Assembly: GCF_900107255.1 (NCBI RefSeq)
Contig: NZ_FNPH01000005.1
Span: 124,001-188,000, forward strand
DNA length: 64,000 bases
Direction of reading: 5' to 3'
DNA from: Micromonospora pattaloongensis
GTDB lineage: Bacteria > Actinomycetota > Actinomycetes > Mycobacteriales > Micromonosporaceae
The position numbers were made by a program, and so were the translations under genes. Under the pieces are notes generated by a model. The model saw only the letters and a list, made by a program, of their open reading frames with translations. It did not search any database and had not been told where the DNA came from. Positions 18,215-26,103 of the stretch are shown here, piece by piece; within the stretch, counting starts at the first letter, position 1, and every line of letters begins with the position of its first letter.

Positions 18215-19096
18215 TCAGACGACCGCCCCGTCGTCCGGGTCGCGCTCGTCGTCGTCCTTGTCCGGCCGCAACCGCCAGATCAGCGTCACGAAGCCGGCGA
18301 GCACGCTGGCGAACCCGATCACGGTCACCAGGGCGCGGTCCACGGGCAGCAGGTCGGGGAAGAAGAAGAGCACGAATCCGGCGACGATGCCGAGCACGCC
18401 GACGGCCGCGTACTTCGATACCCGGGGCAGCGGCGGTGGCGGGGGCGGGGTGTAGCCCTCGTCGTCGTCCGGCAGGTCCGCCCCGAAGGTGTCGAGCCCG
18501 TCCAGCAGCGACGGCTCGTCCGGCCGCCGCCCCAGCGAGATGCCCGAGATGTCGCCGGCGTACGGCAGCCGCCGGGGCTCCGTGCCGCGCTCCGGCGTGG
18601 TGGGCGCGCCACCGCCGTCACCGTCGGGCGCCGGCCCGTCCGCGCGGGTGCCCACGGCCCCGCGATCGGGTGACGCCGGCGTCTCGCGCGCCTCGGTCGG
18701 CAGCCCCTCGGCGGCGGGCCACGGGGCGGCGGCCGGATCGACCTCGGCGTGGTAACCGGCGACGATGCTGGCCCAGGCGGCGTCGACGTCGGGGTCGCGC
18801 GCCGCACCGGCGGACGAGGGGATGTTCTCCTCGGTCAGCTGCGCCAGGTAGCCGCGCGCGGTCTCCACGTGCGCGCGGTCGACGTAGAGCCGGTCGACGG
18901 GGCGCGACGGCACCGTCGTGGTGCGGGTGATCGGATTGAGGTCGGCGGAGGGCTGCAGGTACGCGGCGATGCCCCCGGCGGCGAGCACGTCGAGCAGGTG
19001 TTCGCCGACCCGGGGGTCGACGTCGCCCACGACGGCGTACTCGCTGGCGTCGAGACCGTTGTCGCGCCGTCCCCGCCGTGCCCCACCCGCTGACAC
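18215..19096 (-). CDS. Hypothetical membrane protein with soluble N-terminal domain and two C-terminal helices
   Basis: The product has 293 residues. The N-terminal 90 residues (YAVVGDVDPRVGEHLLDVLAAGG to ARGYLAQL) form a compact alpha/beta domain of the kind found in small proteins that handle paired repeats of a signal-transducing fold. A disordered Pro/Asp/Gly linker follows to about residue 225, then two membrane helices (YAAVGVLGIVAGFVLFFFPD and RALVTVIGFASVLAGFVTLIW) and an acidic tail. Start GTG 19096 has GAGGGGAG upstream. The function is unknown. It is divergent from the PlsC gene. Confidence 0.8.
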   Translation of the reverse strand: MSAGGARRGRRDNGLDASEYAVVGDVDPRVGEHLLDVLAAGGIAAYLQPSADLNPITRTTTVPSRPVDRLYVDRAHVETARGYLAQLTEENIPSSAGAARDPDVDAAWASIVAGYHAEVDPAAAPWPAAEGLPTEARETPASPDRGAVGTRADGPAPDGDGGGAPTTPERGTEPRRLPYAGDISGISLGRRPDEPSLLDGLDTFGADLPDDDEGYTPPPPPPLPRVSKYAAVGVLGIVAGFVLFFFPDLLPVDRALVTVIGFASVLAGFVTLIWRLRPDKDDDERDPDDGAVV

Positions 19097-19212
19097 CTGT
19101 CACTCCCCTCATCGGCGCGGCCGAGCGCCCGATCCCGGCTCCGGCGGCGGCTGCGCCCGCCCCGGGCCGTGCACTGAATCGTGACACGGCGGCCGGTCGT
19201 TGTGGGAGTGCG

Positions 19213-19242
19213 TTGTGGCGCGGCGTACCCGCTTCGTAGGCT
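19213..19242 (+). promoter_or_regulatory. Candidate promoter for the acyltransferase gene
   Basis: TTGTGG (19213-19218) and TAGGCT (19237-19242) are spaced by 18 nt, upstream of GTG 19309. The leader would be about 60 nt. Confidence 0.4.
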
Positions 19243-19308
19243 CAGTGCCGACAGTTCCGCCACCGCGATCGCCGCGGGGCCGCGCGGGACCCGTGGGAAA
19301 GGACACCG

Positions 19309-20025
19309 GTGCTGTACTGGCTGCTCAAGTACATCATCCTCGGCCCATGGCTGAAGATGATCTTCCGGCCGCAGGTCGAGGGGCGCGGGCACATCCCCGG
19401 CTCCGGCCCCGCGATCCTCGCCAGCAACCACCTGTCGTTCTCCGATTCGATCTTCATGCCGCTCATGGTCAAGCGAAAGGTGACCTTCGTCGCAAAGGCG
19501 GAGTACTTCACCGGCAAGGGGATCAAAGGTTGGTTGATCAAGCAGTTCTTCGTCGGCACCGGCACGATCCCGGTCGACCGCTCCGGCGGGCGCGCCGCGC
19601 AGGCCGCGCTCGACACCCAGCTGCGGGTGCTGCGCAGCGGCAACCTCGCCGGGATCTATCCCGAGGGCACCCGCTCCCCGGACGGGCGGCTCTACCGCGG
19701 TAAGACGGGGGTCGCGCGGCTGGCGCTGGAGAGCGGGGCCCCGGTGATCCCGGTCGTCATGCTCAACGCCGACGAGATCCAGCCGCCGGGCACGCTCATC
19801 CCGAAGATCAAGCGGGTGAAGATCCGCTTCGGGGAGCCGCTGGACTTCTCCCGCTACGCCGGGATGGCCGGCGACCGGTTCGTGGAGCGGGCGGTCACCG
19901 ACGAGATCATGTACGAGCTGATGGAGCTCTCCGGGCGGGAATACGTGGACATCTACGCTCAGAAGGTGAAGACCCAGCAGCCCGTCCCCACCCAGCCCGG
20001 CCCGCGCGAGTCGCTCGCCGCCTGA
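19309..20025 (+). CDS. 1-acyl-sn-glycerol-3-phosphate acyltransferase (PlsC family)
   Basis: The product has 238 residues. The catalytic motif NHLSFSD (NHx4D) is near residue 43 and the substrate motif YPEGTRSPDG near 118; VIPVVMLN follows. A short hydrophobic N-terminus (LKYIILGPWLKMIF) suggests monotopic membrane attachment. It acylates lysophosphatidic acid or a related acceptor in phospholipid synthesis. It is the positional counterpart of M. tuberculosis Rv2182c. Start GTG 19309 has GGAAAGGA upstream. The gene converges on the cyclase/ATPase gene with a gap of only 10 nt. Confidence 0.9.
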   Translation: MLYWLLKYIILGPWLKMIFRPQVEGRGHIPGSGPAILASNHLSFSDSIFMPLMVKRKVTFVAKAEYFTGKGIKGWLIKQFFVGTGTIPVDRSGGRAAQAALDTQLRVLRSGNLAGIYPEGTRSPDGRLYRGKTGVARLALESGAPVIPVVMLNADEIQPPGTLIPKIKRVKIRFGEPLDFSRYAGMAGDRFVERAVTDEIMYELMELSGREYVDIYAQKVKTQQPVPTQPGPRESLAA

Positions 20026-20035
20026 CGGGTCGCCG

Positions 20036-23000
20036 TCAGGAGGCGAGCGTGGGGGACCAGCCGGTGCCGGACGGGTCGGCGTCGGAGGCCCGGGTGAGCA
20101 GCAGCAGTCCCGGGGCCTGATTGCGCAGCGCGAACGCGCGCACCTCGGTCAGCGTCGTCTCCGCGACGTCCCGCTCGCCGGCCCGGCGCAGTTCCCCGAC
20201 CGCCAGCGCCAGCGCCAGCATCCGGTCCGTGGTGTCCGGAATCTGGGCGTACGTCTCGGCGGCGGCCAGGTAGAGCTGCGCGGCCCGCGCGTGGTCACCG
20301 TCCGCCGCCACCACCGCCGCGCTCACCGTGCGCAGCGCCGCCTCCGCCCACGGCGTACGGTGGGCGACCCGCTCGAGCATTCCGCGCACCTGGGCGGCCG
20401 CGTCCCGTCCGGCGAGCGCCCCCGCGTACGCGGCCGCGCTGATCCACTCCCCGCTGGCCAGGGCCGGCACCGCCGACCAGGCCGCCGCGAGCTCGTCGAG
20501 CAGCTCGATTGCCTCCTTGTGCCGCCCCTGCAGGACGCGGCAGAACGCGCCGAGGCCGAGCGTGGTCCAGTGCAGGCGGTGGAAGCCGCTGGCCCGGGCG
20601 GTCTGCAGCGCATCGCTCACGTCGTCGACGGGGGCGGCCGCCGGGTCGATCATTGAACGCCCGCCGCCGGCGGCCCCGGACAGCGGCTCCGGGCCGGGCA
20701 CCGGCTCGCCGCGCAGCACCCGCAGGCAGGACCGCAGGCCGCGGACCTGCATGTCCCACCGTCCGCTGGGGGTGTCGACGAAGGCGTCGGCGGCGGCGAG
20801 CAGCTCGCCGAACTCCCCGGCGAAGTACGCCCGCATCGCCTCGCCGGAGTACCCGGTCGCCAGCGTGTGTCCACCGTGCACGTCGTCGGCGCTCTCGGTG
20901 AGCAGCTCATCGGAGCGCAGCCAGTCGCCCTCCTCGCGGACCGCGTACGCCAGGTTCTGGATCGCCCGAGGCAGCGCCAGCAGCTGGTGCCGGCGGCAGT
21001 AGTCGGTGGCCGCGTGCAGCTCGTCCAGGCCCGCCCGGTCACCCGCCTGGTAGCGCGCGACCGCCATCGTGATCCGCGCGTTGGTACGCGCCTCGACCAG
21101 GCCCAGCCGTTCGGCGATGTCGGCCGCCACCCCGGCCGCGTTGATCGCCGGATCGCGCTCGTAGTTGAGCATGTGCAGCCGGCCCAGCTCGGCGTAGGCG
21201 TCGGCCTTCTCGGCGGTGTCCGGCAGGGTCTCGAAGAGCGCCACCGCGCGGTCGAGGCAGGACAGCGCCGCGGCCCGGTCGGCGCGCAGCCACGCGGCCT
21301 TGCCCAGCAGCGTCCAGGCGCGGGCGGCGCAGGCCCGGTCGCCGAGCGCGTAGAGGCGCTCGGCGAGCGCGGTCAGCTGGTCGGTGCCGCCCCCGGAGAG
21401 GAAGCCGTCGCCGTCGCGGTAGAACGAGATCTCGGTGCTGAGCAGTTCGAGCTGGAGCCGGCCGACCGGGTCGGTGTCGTCGGCGAGCGCGAGCGCCCGA
21501 GCGGCGTGGCTGGCCGCCGCGTCCAGCACGTGCAACGAGTACGCCCTGCGGGCCGCCCGGTGCAGCGCCTCCCGCGCCGGCGCGGCGTACCGGTCGGTGG
21601 ACATCCCCAGCGTCCGCGCGATCTCGTGCGCCGCCCACCGGTGGTGCGCGAGCACCTCGGCCAGGTCGGTGTCGCGGCCGCGGGAGAGCGCGTCGAGCCA
21701 GTCCGCGGTCCGCTCGTGCCGCGCCACCCGCTCGGTGCGGGGCAGCCGCTGGTAGCAGACGTCGCGGACCAGGACGTGCCGGAAGCGCAGCTCCGCCTGC
21801 CCGGCCATGGTGGAGGCGGGCTGTTCGTGCACGAAGTCGCGCTGCTCCAGCCGCCGCAGTGACCGCTCGATCGCCTCGACGGGCCGGCCGAGGGCGGCGG
21901 CGACCGCGCCCGGCCAGAACTGCATGCCGACCACGGAGGCCGCGAGCAGCACCGTTCGGTCCTGGGTGTCGAGCAGGTCCACCCGGTTGGCGATCACCGC
22001 GTGCACGCTGTCCGGCATCGGCAGATCCTGGCTCTGCTCCAGCGACCAGCCCCGCCCGGACTGCTGCAGCGCCCCCTGCTCGATCAGCATCCGGACGTAC
22101 TCGTGGGCGTAGAGGGGGTTGCCGTCGGCGACCTCGACCAGCGGGCTGAGCAGGTCCGCCGAGAACGCGGCCCGGCCGAACATGTGCGCGTAGAGGGTGG
22201 CGATGCCGGTGTCGCGCAGCGGCGGCAGGGTGATGGTCAGGGAGCCGCCGATCGCCGAGGCCCAGCTGGGGTCCCGGTCGACCAGCTCCGGTCGGGCGGT
22301 GCAGAGCAGCAGCAGCGGTACGTCCCGGGCCGAGCTGCCGAGCAGCTCGACGAAGCGCAGCATGGTGTCGTCGGCCCAGTGCAGATCCTCGAAGACCAGC
22401 ACCGTCGGGCGGCGGGCGGCCAGCGCCACGAGGAACCGTCGCCACGCCGACTCGGTCTCCTCGGCCGGCAGCTTCGGCCCGGCGAGCCCGACCAGCGGGC
22501 GTAGCGCGTCGGTCAGCCGGTCGGCCTCGAGCGGATCGACCAGCTCCGCGACCGCCGACTCCAGGCGCTGCGCGGCGGTGCCCGCGGTGTCGGTGTCGAG
22601 GATCCCCGCCTCGGCCTTGACGATGTCCGCGAGCGCGGCGAACGTGACGTTCTCCCCGAACGGCGGGCAGCGACCGGTGCGCCAGGTCAGCGGTACGTCG
22701 ATGAGCCCTTCGGTGTGCCGGAACAGCTCGCGCACCAGCCGGCTCTTGCCGATGCCGGCCCGGCCGAGCAGCGTCACCAGCTGCGGCAGCTGTTCGCGCA
22801 TGGACCGGTGCAACGCGTTGACCAGCAGCCCCAGCTCATGTTCCCGGTCGATCAGCGGTGCGGCGTCCGGCTCCCGGTCGGGCTGCTGCCGCTGCGTCGG
22901 CGCCAGCGCCAGCCACACCTGGGTGGGGGAGGAGCGACCCCGCAGCGTGACCGCGGCCTGCTCCTCGTACTGGATCGCCGTCTTGGTCAGCCCGTACGTG

Positions 23001-23824
23001 TTGCCGCAGACCAGCACTCCGCCCGGCGGCGCCACCGACTGCAACCGGGAGGCCGTGTTGACCACGTCGCCGGCGACGATCGCCTGACCGCCGTCGCGCG
23101 CCGCCGCGACGTCCACCAGCGCCTCGCCCGTGGCGATGCCGGCCCGGAACCGCAGCGCGCCGCCGCGGTCCCGGCGCTGGTCGGGGCGGCGCCGCTGGTC
23201 CTCGGCCGGGGCGAACCGGGCCAGCACCCGCTGCAGCTCAAGGCCGGCCCGCACGCAGCGCAGCGGGTCGGTCTCCGTCGCGACCGGCGCGCCGAACAGC
23301 GCCATCACGGCGTCGCCGATGTACTTCTCCACCACGCCGCCGTACTGCCCGACCACGCGGCGAGCGGCGGAGAAGAAGCCGGTCTGCGTCGCGCGCACCA
23401 ACTCCGGGTCGGACTGCTCCACGTATGGCGTGAAGTCGATCAGATCGACGAAGAGCACGCTCACCCGGCGCCGGTCCTCCAGCGGTGCGGGCGCCGCCGG
23501 GGCCCCTCCGCCCACCGCCGTCCCGCACGACGGGCAGAACGCGGCGTCGGTCGGAAGCTGATGACCACAGTGGTGGCAGGCGGACGTCAGCGGCGCGCCG
23601 CAGCCCGCGCAGAAGCGGTCGTCGTCGGCGCCGTTGCGGCCGCACCGGGCGCATGGGGCGGGAATGCCGGCCTCCTCGGAGGGTGAGCGTGTTCCACGCG
23701 GCGACCCCGACGGGTCGCCAGTGCCGAGTATCGCGGTCCGGCCAGGGTGTCGGGAACCCGGCTGTTGGTTAACGGACAGTCCACCCGGGCCGGTCGGGGC
23801 TACAGTCGGGCAGCCGTTCATCAT
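20036..23824 (-). CDS. Double zinc ribbon - class III adenylate cyclase - AAA ATPase - TPR regulator
   Basis: The product has 1,262 residues. A disordered start is followed by a double zinc ribbon (CARCG...FCAGCG...CHHCG...FCPSCG, about residues 58-100). Next is a class III cyclase domain with metal aspartates in LFVDLIDFT, the ATP-selecting lysine in EKYIGDAVMALFG, and aspartate plus catalytic asparagine and arginine in AGDVVNTASRLQ. A STAND-type ATPase domain follows (P-loop GRAGIGKSRLV, Walker B VLVFEDLHWAD), then about 500 residues of TPR-like helices. All cyclase residues needed for ATP conversion are present, so it is probably active and makes cAMP when its sensor region is engaged. Start choice (ATG 23824 or 23821, GTG 23827) is uncertain because no Shine-Dalgarno is evident. 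A small repeat protein is transcribed divergently from 24 nt away, and a Crp-type regulator lies just beyond it. Confidence 0.88.
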   Translation of the reverse strand: MMNGCPTVAPTGPGGLSVNQQPGSRHPGRTAILGTGDPSGSPRGTRSPSEEAGIPAPCARCGRNGADDDRFCAGCGAPLTSACHHCGHQLPTDAAFCPSCGTAVGGGAPAAPAPLEDRRRVSVLFVDLIDFTPYVEQSDPELVRATQTGFFSAARRVVGQYGGVVEKYIGDAVMALFGAPVATETDPLRCVRAGLELQRVLARFAPAEDQRRRPDQRRDRGGALRFRAGIATGEALVDVAAARDGGQAIVAGDVVNTASRLQSVAPPGGVLVCGNTYGLTKTAIQYEEQAAVTLRGRSSPTQVWLALAPTQRQQPDREPDAAPLIDREHELGLLVNALHRSMREQLPQLVTLLGRAGIGKSRLVRELFRHTEGLIDVPLTWRTGRCPPFGENVTFAALADIVKAEAGILDTDTAGTAAQRLESAVAELVDPLEADRLTDALRPLVGLAGPKLPAEETESAWRRFLVALAARRPTVLVFEDLHWADDTMLRFVELLGSSARDVPLLLLCTARPELVDRDPSWASAIGGSLTITLPPLRDTGIATLYAHMFGRAAFSADLLSPLVEVADGNPLYAHEYVRMLIEQGALQQSGRGWSLEQSQDLPMPDSVHAVIANRVDLLDTQDRTVLLAASVVGMQFWPGAVAAALGRPVEAIERSLRRLEQRDFVHEQPASTMAGQAELRFRHVLVRDVCYQRLPRTERVARHERTADWLDALSRGRDTDLAEVLAHHRWAAHEIARTLGMSTDRYAAPAREALHRAARRAYSLHVLDAAASHAARALALADDTDPVGRLQLELLSTEISFYRDGDGFLSGGGTDQLTALAERLYALGDRACAARAWTLLGKAAWLRADRAAALSCLDRAVALFETLPDTAEKADAYAELGRLHMLNYERDPAINAAGVAADIAERLGLVEARTNARITMAVARYQAGDRAGLDELHAATDYCRRHQLLALPRAIQNLAYAVREEGDWLRSDELLTESADDVHGGHTLATGYSGEAMRAYFAGEFGELLAAADAFVDTPSGRWDMQVRGLRSCLRVLRGEPVPGPEPLSGAAGGGRSMIDPAAAPVDDVSDALQTARASGFHRLHWTTLGLGAFCRVLQGRHKEAIELLDELAAAWSAVPALASGEWISAAAYAGALAGRDAAAQVRGMLERVAHRTPWAEAALRTVSAAVVAADGDHARAAQLYLAAAETYAQIPDTTDRMLALALAVGELRRAGERDVAETTLTEVRAFALRNQAPGLLLLTRASDADPSGTGWSPTLAS
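23801..23806 (+). promoter_or_regulatory. Candidate -10 box (TACAGT) for the AWAGPT-repeat protein gene
   Basis: TACAGT fits TANNNT and would give a leader of about 35 nt ending with the ribosome-binding site AGAGGGAG. It lies within the start region of the divergent cyclase gene, so the two transcripts would overlap. Confidence 0.4.
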
Positions 23825-23847
23825 CACTGATAGAGGGAGATGTGTCG

Positions 23848-24138
23848 ATGGTTTACGTCCGATTGGCCGCCGAGTGGACCGATGCGCAGGGGACCACGTA
23901 CGCGGCCGGAGACATGGTCGATGTGGATGCCGCGACGCTGGCGGAGCTCGAGTCGACGGGCGTCGTGCGCGGTGACGGCGAGGCCGGCGACGCGTGGGCG
24001 GGTCCGACGGTCGACAAGCAGGCGTGGGCGGGGCCGACGAGCCCGCCGGCGACCGAGAAGGAGGCGTGGGCCGGCCCGACGAGCCCGCCCGTGACCGAGA
24101 AGCAGGCGTGGGCGGGGCCGACGACCAGCAAGCCGTGA
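23848..24138 (+). CDS. Small protein with four tandem AWAGPT repeats
   Basis: The product has 96 residues. The N-terminal half (YVRLAAEWTDAQGTTYAAGD, then VDVDAATLAELESTGVV) looks like a small beta domain of the AGDxVDVDxxTxxEL type, seen in short phage-like and hypothetical proteins. The C-terminal half is four copies of AWAGPT separated by charged spacers ending TEKE, TEKQ or VDKQ, with a 42-nt DNA period. ATG 23848 is preferred to GTG 23842 because AGAGGGAGA is then 7 nt away. There is no signal peptide. The function is unknown. Repeated Trp-Ala-Gly-Pro-Thr units could be a binding ladder or multiple core segments of a modified peptide, but no modifying enzyme is adjacent. Confidence 0.8.
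   Translation: MVYVRLAAEWTDAQGTTYAAGDMVDVDAATLAELESTGVVRGDGEAGDAWAGPTVDKQAWAGPTSPPATEKEAWAGPTSPPVTEKQAWAGPTTSKP
23993..24136 (+). repeat. 42-nt tandem coding repeat (AWAGPT units)
   Basis: Four units each begin GCGTGGGCSGG and encode AWAGPT; the middle two are complete 14-residue units (AWAGPTSPPATEKE and AWAGPTSPPVTEKQ). Third-position differences show they have diverged under coding constraint. Confidence 0.85.
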
Positions 24139-24183
24139 CGGCACGCGGCGCGGGCACGCCGACGCCCGGGTGCCCGCGTCGCG

Positions 24184-24876
24184 CTAGCGGTCGGCCATCC
24201 CGGCGCGGCGCCGCAGCGCCGACACGTCGGTGACGACGATCCGCCGTCCCTCGGTGCGCAGCCAGCCGCGGCTCGCGAACGACCCGATCGCCTGGTTGAC
24301 GCTCTGCCGCGATCCGCCGGCCATCTCGGCGAGCTGACTCTGGTTGAGCTCGATCGTGATCATCGGCGCCTGGCTCTCGCCGGCCAGCCGGACCAGCGTC
24401 TTGGCAACCCGGCCGGGCAGGTCGAGGAAGACGTGGTCGGCGTTCTGCTCGGTGAGCCGGCGGATCAGCGCGCCGAGCGAGCGCATCACCGCGTCGAGGA
24501 TGCGCGGGTTGGAGTGCACCAGCTCCATGAAGGCGGGACGGGACAGCGCCAGGGCGCTGCAGTCCTCGATCGCCTCGGCCGAGGCCGAGCGCGTGGAAGC
24601 GTCCAGCAGGGACACTTCGCCGAGCACGTCCGGGGGGCGTACCACGGAGAGCACCGCGCGCTCGCCGGTCGGGGCGGTGCGGAAGACCGCGACGGCGCCG
24701 CGCTTGAGCACGATGAGCGATTCGCCGGGGTCGTTCTCCACGAACAGCAGCTGGCCCTTGCGGTAGGTGCGGGGCACGGCCGCCGCGATCACGCGTTGCC
24801 GCACCTCGGGCTCGAGGCCGGCGAACATCTCGACGCCGGTGAGCGCGTCACCGGGATCCGGCAGGCGAACCTCCAC
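24184..24876 (-). CDS. Crp/Fnr family transcriptional regulator
   Basis: The product has 230 residues. The cyclic-nucleotide-binding beta roll includes GQLLFVENDPGESLIVLKRG and the phosphate-binding-cassette region VLGEVSLLDASTRSASAEA. The C-terminal winged helix-turn-helix is LNQSQLAEMAGGSRQSVNQAIGSFASRGWL. The cassette carries GEVSLLD and TRSAS, close to the cAMP-binding pattern GE(L/I)xLx...RxA(S/T), so cAMP binding is plausible, as for M. tuberculosis Rv3676. GTG 24876 is chosen because GGGAAGGG lies 8 nt upstream and it gives the usual family length. Its position near a predicted cAMP-producing enzyme is notable. Confidence 0.92.
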   Translation of the reverse strand: MEVRLPDPGDALTGVEMFAGLEPEVRQRVIAAAVPRTYRKGQLLFVENDPGESLIVLKRGAVAVFRTAPTGERAVLSVVRPPDVLGEVSLLDASTRSASAEAIEDCSALALSRPAFMELVHSNPRILDAVMRSLGALIRRLTEQNADHVFLDLPGRVAKTLVRLAGESQAPMITIELNQSQLAEMAGGSRQSVNQAIGSFASRGWLRTEGRRIVVTDVSALRRRAGMADR

Positions 24877-25381
24877 GGTCCCACCCTTCCCCGGCAAGGA
24901 CGGCAGTCCTGCTCCGGTTAAATCCGTGTCGCCCGGAAGCAGGCGAACAACACCAGAACCCACTCGTTGAGTCCTATCAACATAGATCATGGCCGCCCTG
25001 TCGCCTGCTGTACACCCCGGCAATCATTTCTGTGACAGTCCTGTGTCTCGCGGTCCCGCAGGATTATCGCCAGATCCGCCGTCGGGTGGGGGCCGCACGG
25101 GGGCGCGGCGGGTCGGGGCCGCGGGGATGCGGGGCCGGCCGGAGAGCGGGGAAATCGGTTCCTCTCCGGCCGGTTACCGCTTATCACCGGGAAACCGACG
25201 CTTTTGCGATATCGCCATGCACGCCGCGCCCGCGACAATTCGACAGTGGCGCGCGCCGATGCCCGGCCGGAGGGCGTGCCGACGGTGGCGACCCGCCCGT
25301 GCCGCCGTCCGGTGCGGCGCGCCGGAACGGGTTCGCGCCCCGCGCGGACACGGCCGGGGTCGATCGGCGAGGATGGCGGTG
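24877..25381. other. 505-bp divergent intergenic region between the Crp gene and exoribonuclease AS
   Basis: This should hold both promoters. On the minus strand it is moderately AT-rich around 24900-25000, consistent with the crp promoter. I found no CRP palindrome (TGTGA-N6-TCACA), no convincing gene and no long hairpin. The region 25080-25370 is very GC-rich and has no supported reading frame. Confidence 0.5.
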
Positions 25382-25882
25382 ATGGTCTACCGCTATTTCT
25401 ACGACTGTGAGTTCATCGAGGACGGCCAGGTCGTCGACCTGGTCTCGATCGGCGTCGTCGACGAGCACGGCCGCGAGTTCTACGCGGTCTCCACGCAGTT
25501 CGACGACTCCCGCGCGATCCCGTGGGTCCGCCGCAACGTGCTCGACAAGCTGCCCTCCCCGGCGGACCGCGCCTGGCGCTCCCGCGAGCGCATCCGCGAC
25601 GATCTCTACGACTTCCTGGTCGCGCCGCTGCGCGAGCGCCCGGGGGAGGAGTTGGAGCTCTGGGCCTGGTACGCGGCGTACGACCACGTTGCGCTCGCGC
25701 AGCTGTGGGGGGCGATGCCGGCGCTGCCGAGGGAGATCCCGCGCTTCACCAAGGAGCTGCGCCAACTCTGGGACGACCGCGGCCGGCCACGGCTGCCCGA
25801 GGCGGCCTCGGAACGGCACGACGCGCTCGTCGACGCGCGACACAACCTCGCCCGCTGGCAGGCCATTCATCGCCGATCGTGA
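25382..25882 (+). CDS. 3'-exoribonuclease, exoribonuclease AS family (DEDDh, Rv2179c-like)
   Basis: The product has 166 residues. It begins VYRYFYDCEFIEDGQVVDLVSIGVV, the signature of the Rv2179c family, with the first two metal ligands in DCEF. Further acidic ligands are in AAYDHVALAQLWG and the terminal HDALVDARHN, giving a DEDDh site. M. tuberculosis Rv2179c is a polyadenylate-specific 3'-5' exoribonuclease. ATG 25382 is preferred to ATG 25373 because CGAGGA is then 8 nt upstream and the N-terminus aligns with the family. A terminator follows at 25917. Confidence 0.9.
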   Translation: MVYRYFYDCEFIEDGQVVDLVSIGVVDEHGREFYAVSTQFDDSRAIPWVRRNVLDKLPSPADRAWRSRERIRDDLYDFLVAPLRERPGEELELWAWYAAYDHVALAQLWGAMPALPREIPRFTKELRQLWDDRGRPRLPEAASERHDALVDARHNLARWQAIHRRS

Positions 25883-25916
25883 TCGTGTGATCACCCTCGC
25901 GACCGATGTCGCGCGT

Positions 25917-25957
25917 CCCGTCCACACGCGCCGGTGCCGGACGGGTGGATCATTTTT
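25917..25957 (+). terminator. Intrinsic terminator after exoribonuclease AS
   Basis: CCCGTCC (25917-25923) pairs with GGACGGG (25939-25945), followed a few bases later by five consecutive T (25953-25957). It is one of the few terminators in the window with a real T-run. Confidence 0.6.
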
Positions 25958-25987
25958 GACGCGCTGGCCCGGGTACCGCGCGACGAC

Positions 25988-25993
25988 TACAGT
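25988..25993 (+). promoter_or_regulatory. Candidate -10 box (TACAGT) for the phosphofructokinase gene
   Basis: TACAGT would start transcription about 100 nt before ATG 26104. A TTGACG sits at 25956 but the spacing (26 nt) is too long for it to be the matching -35. Confidence 0.35.
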
Positions 25994-26103
25994 GCGCACT
26001 GACGGCCCGCCCCGGGCCGGCAATGACGCCGATGGTCTGACCTGACTGCGCACCTGGGGCTTGAATGGGCTTACCTCAAGAGTTCCTGGAGGATGAGCAG
26101 ATC

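Noticed and set aside
23825-24157. N-terminal extension of the cyclase-ATPase protein to ATG 24157 (111 further residues)
   Set aside because: The extension is Pro/Arg/Ser-rich shadow sequence antisense to the well-supported AWAGPT-repeat gene; the zinc ribbon and cyclase domains begin well after ATG 23824.
24990-25381. Coding region upstream of exoribonuclease AS in the same frame (131 more codons)
   Set aside because: Low-complexity Arg/Gly/Pro text with no ribosome-binding site at the upstream ATG; family members begin at the VYRYFYD segment.
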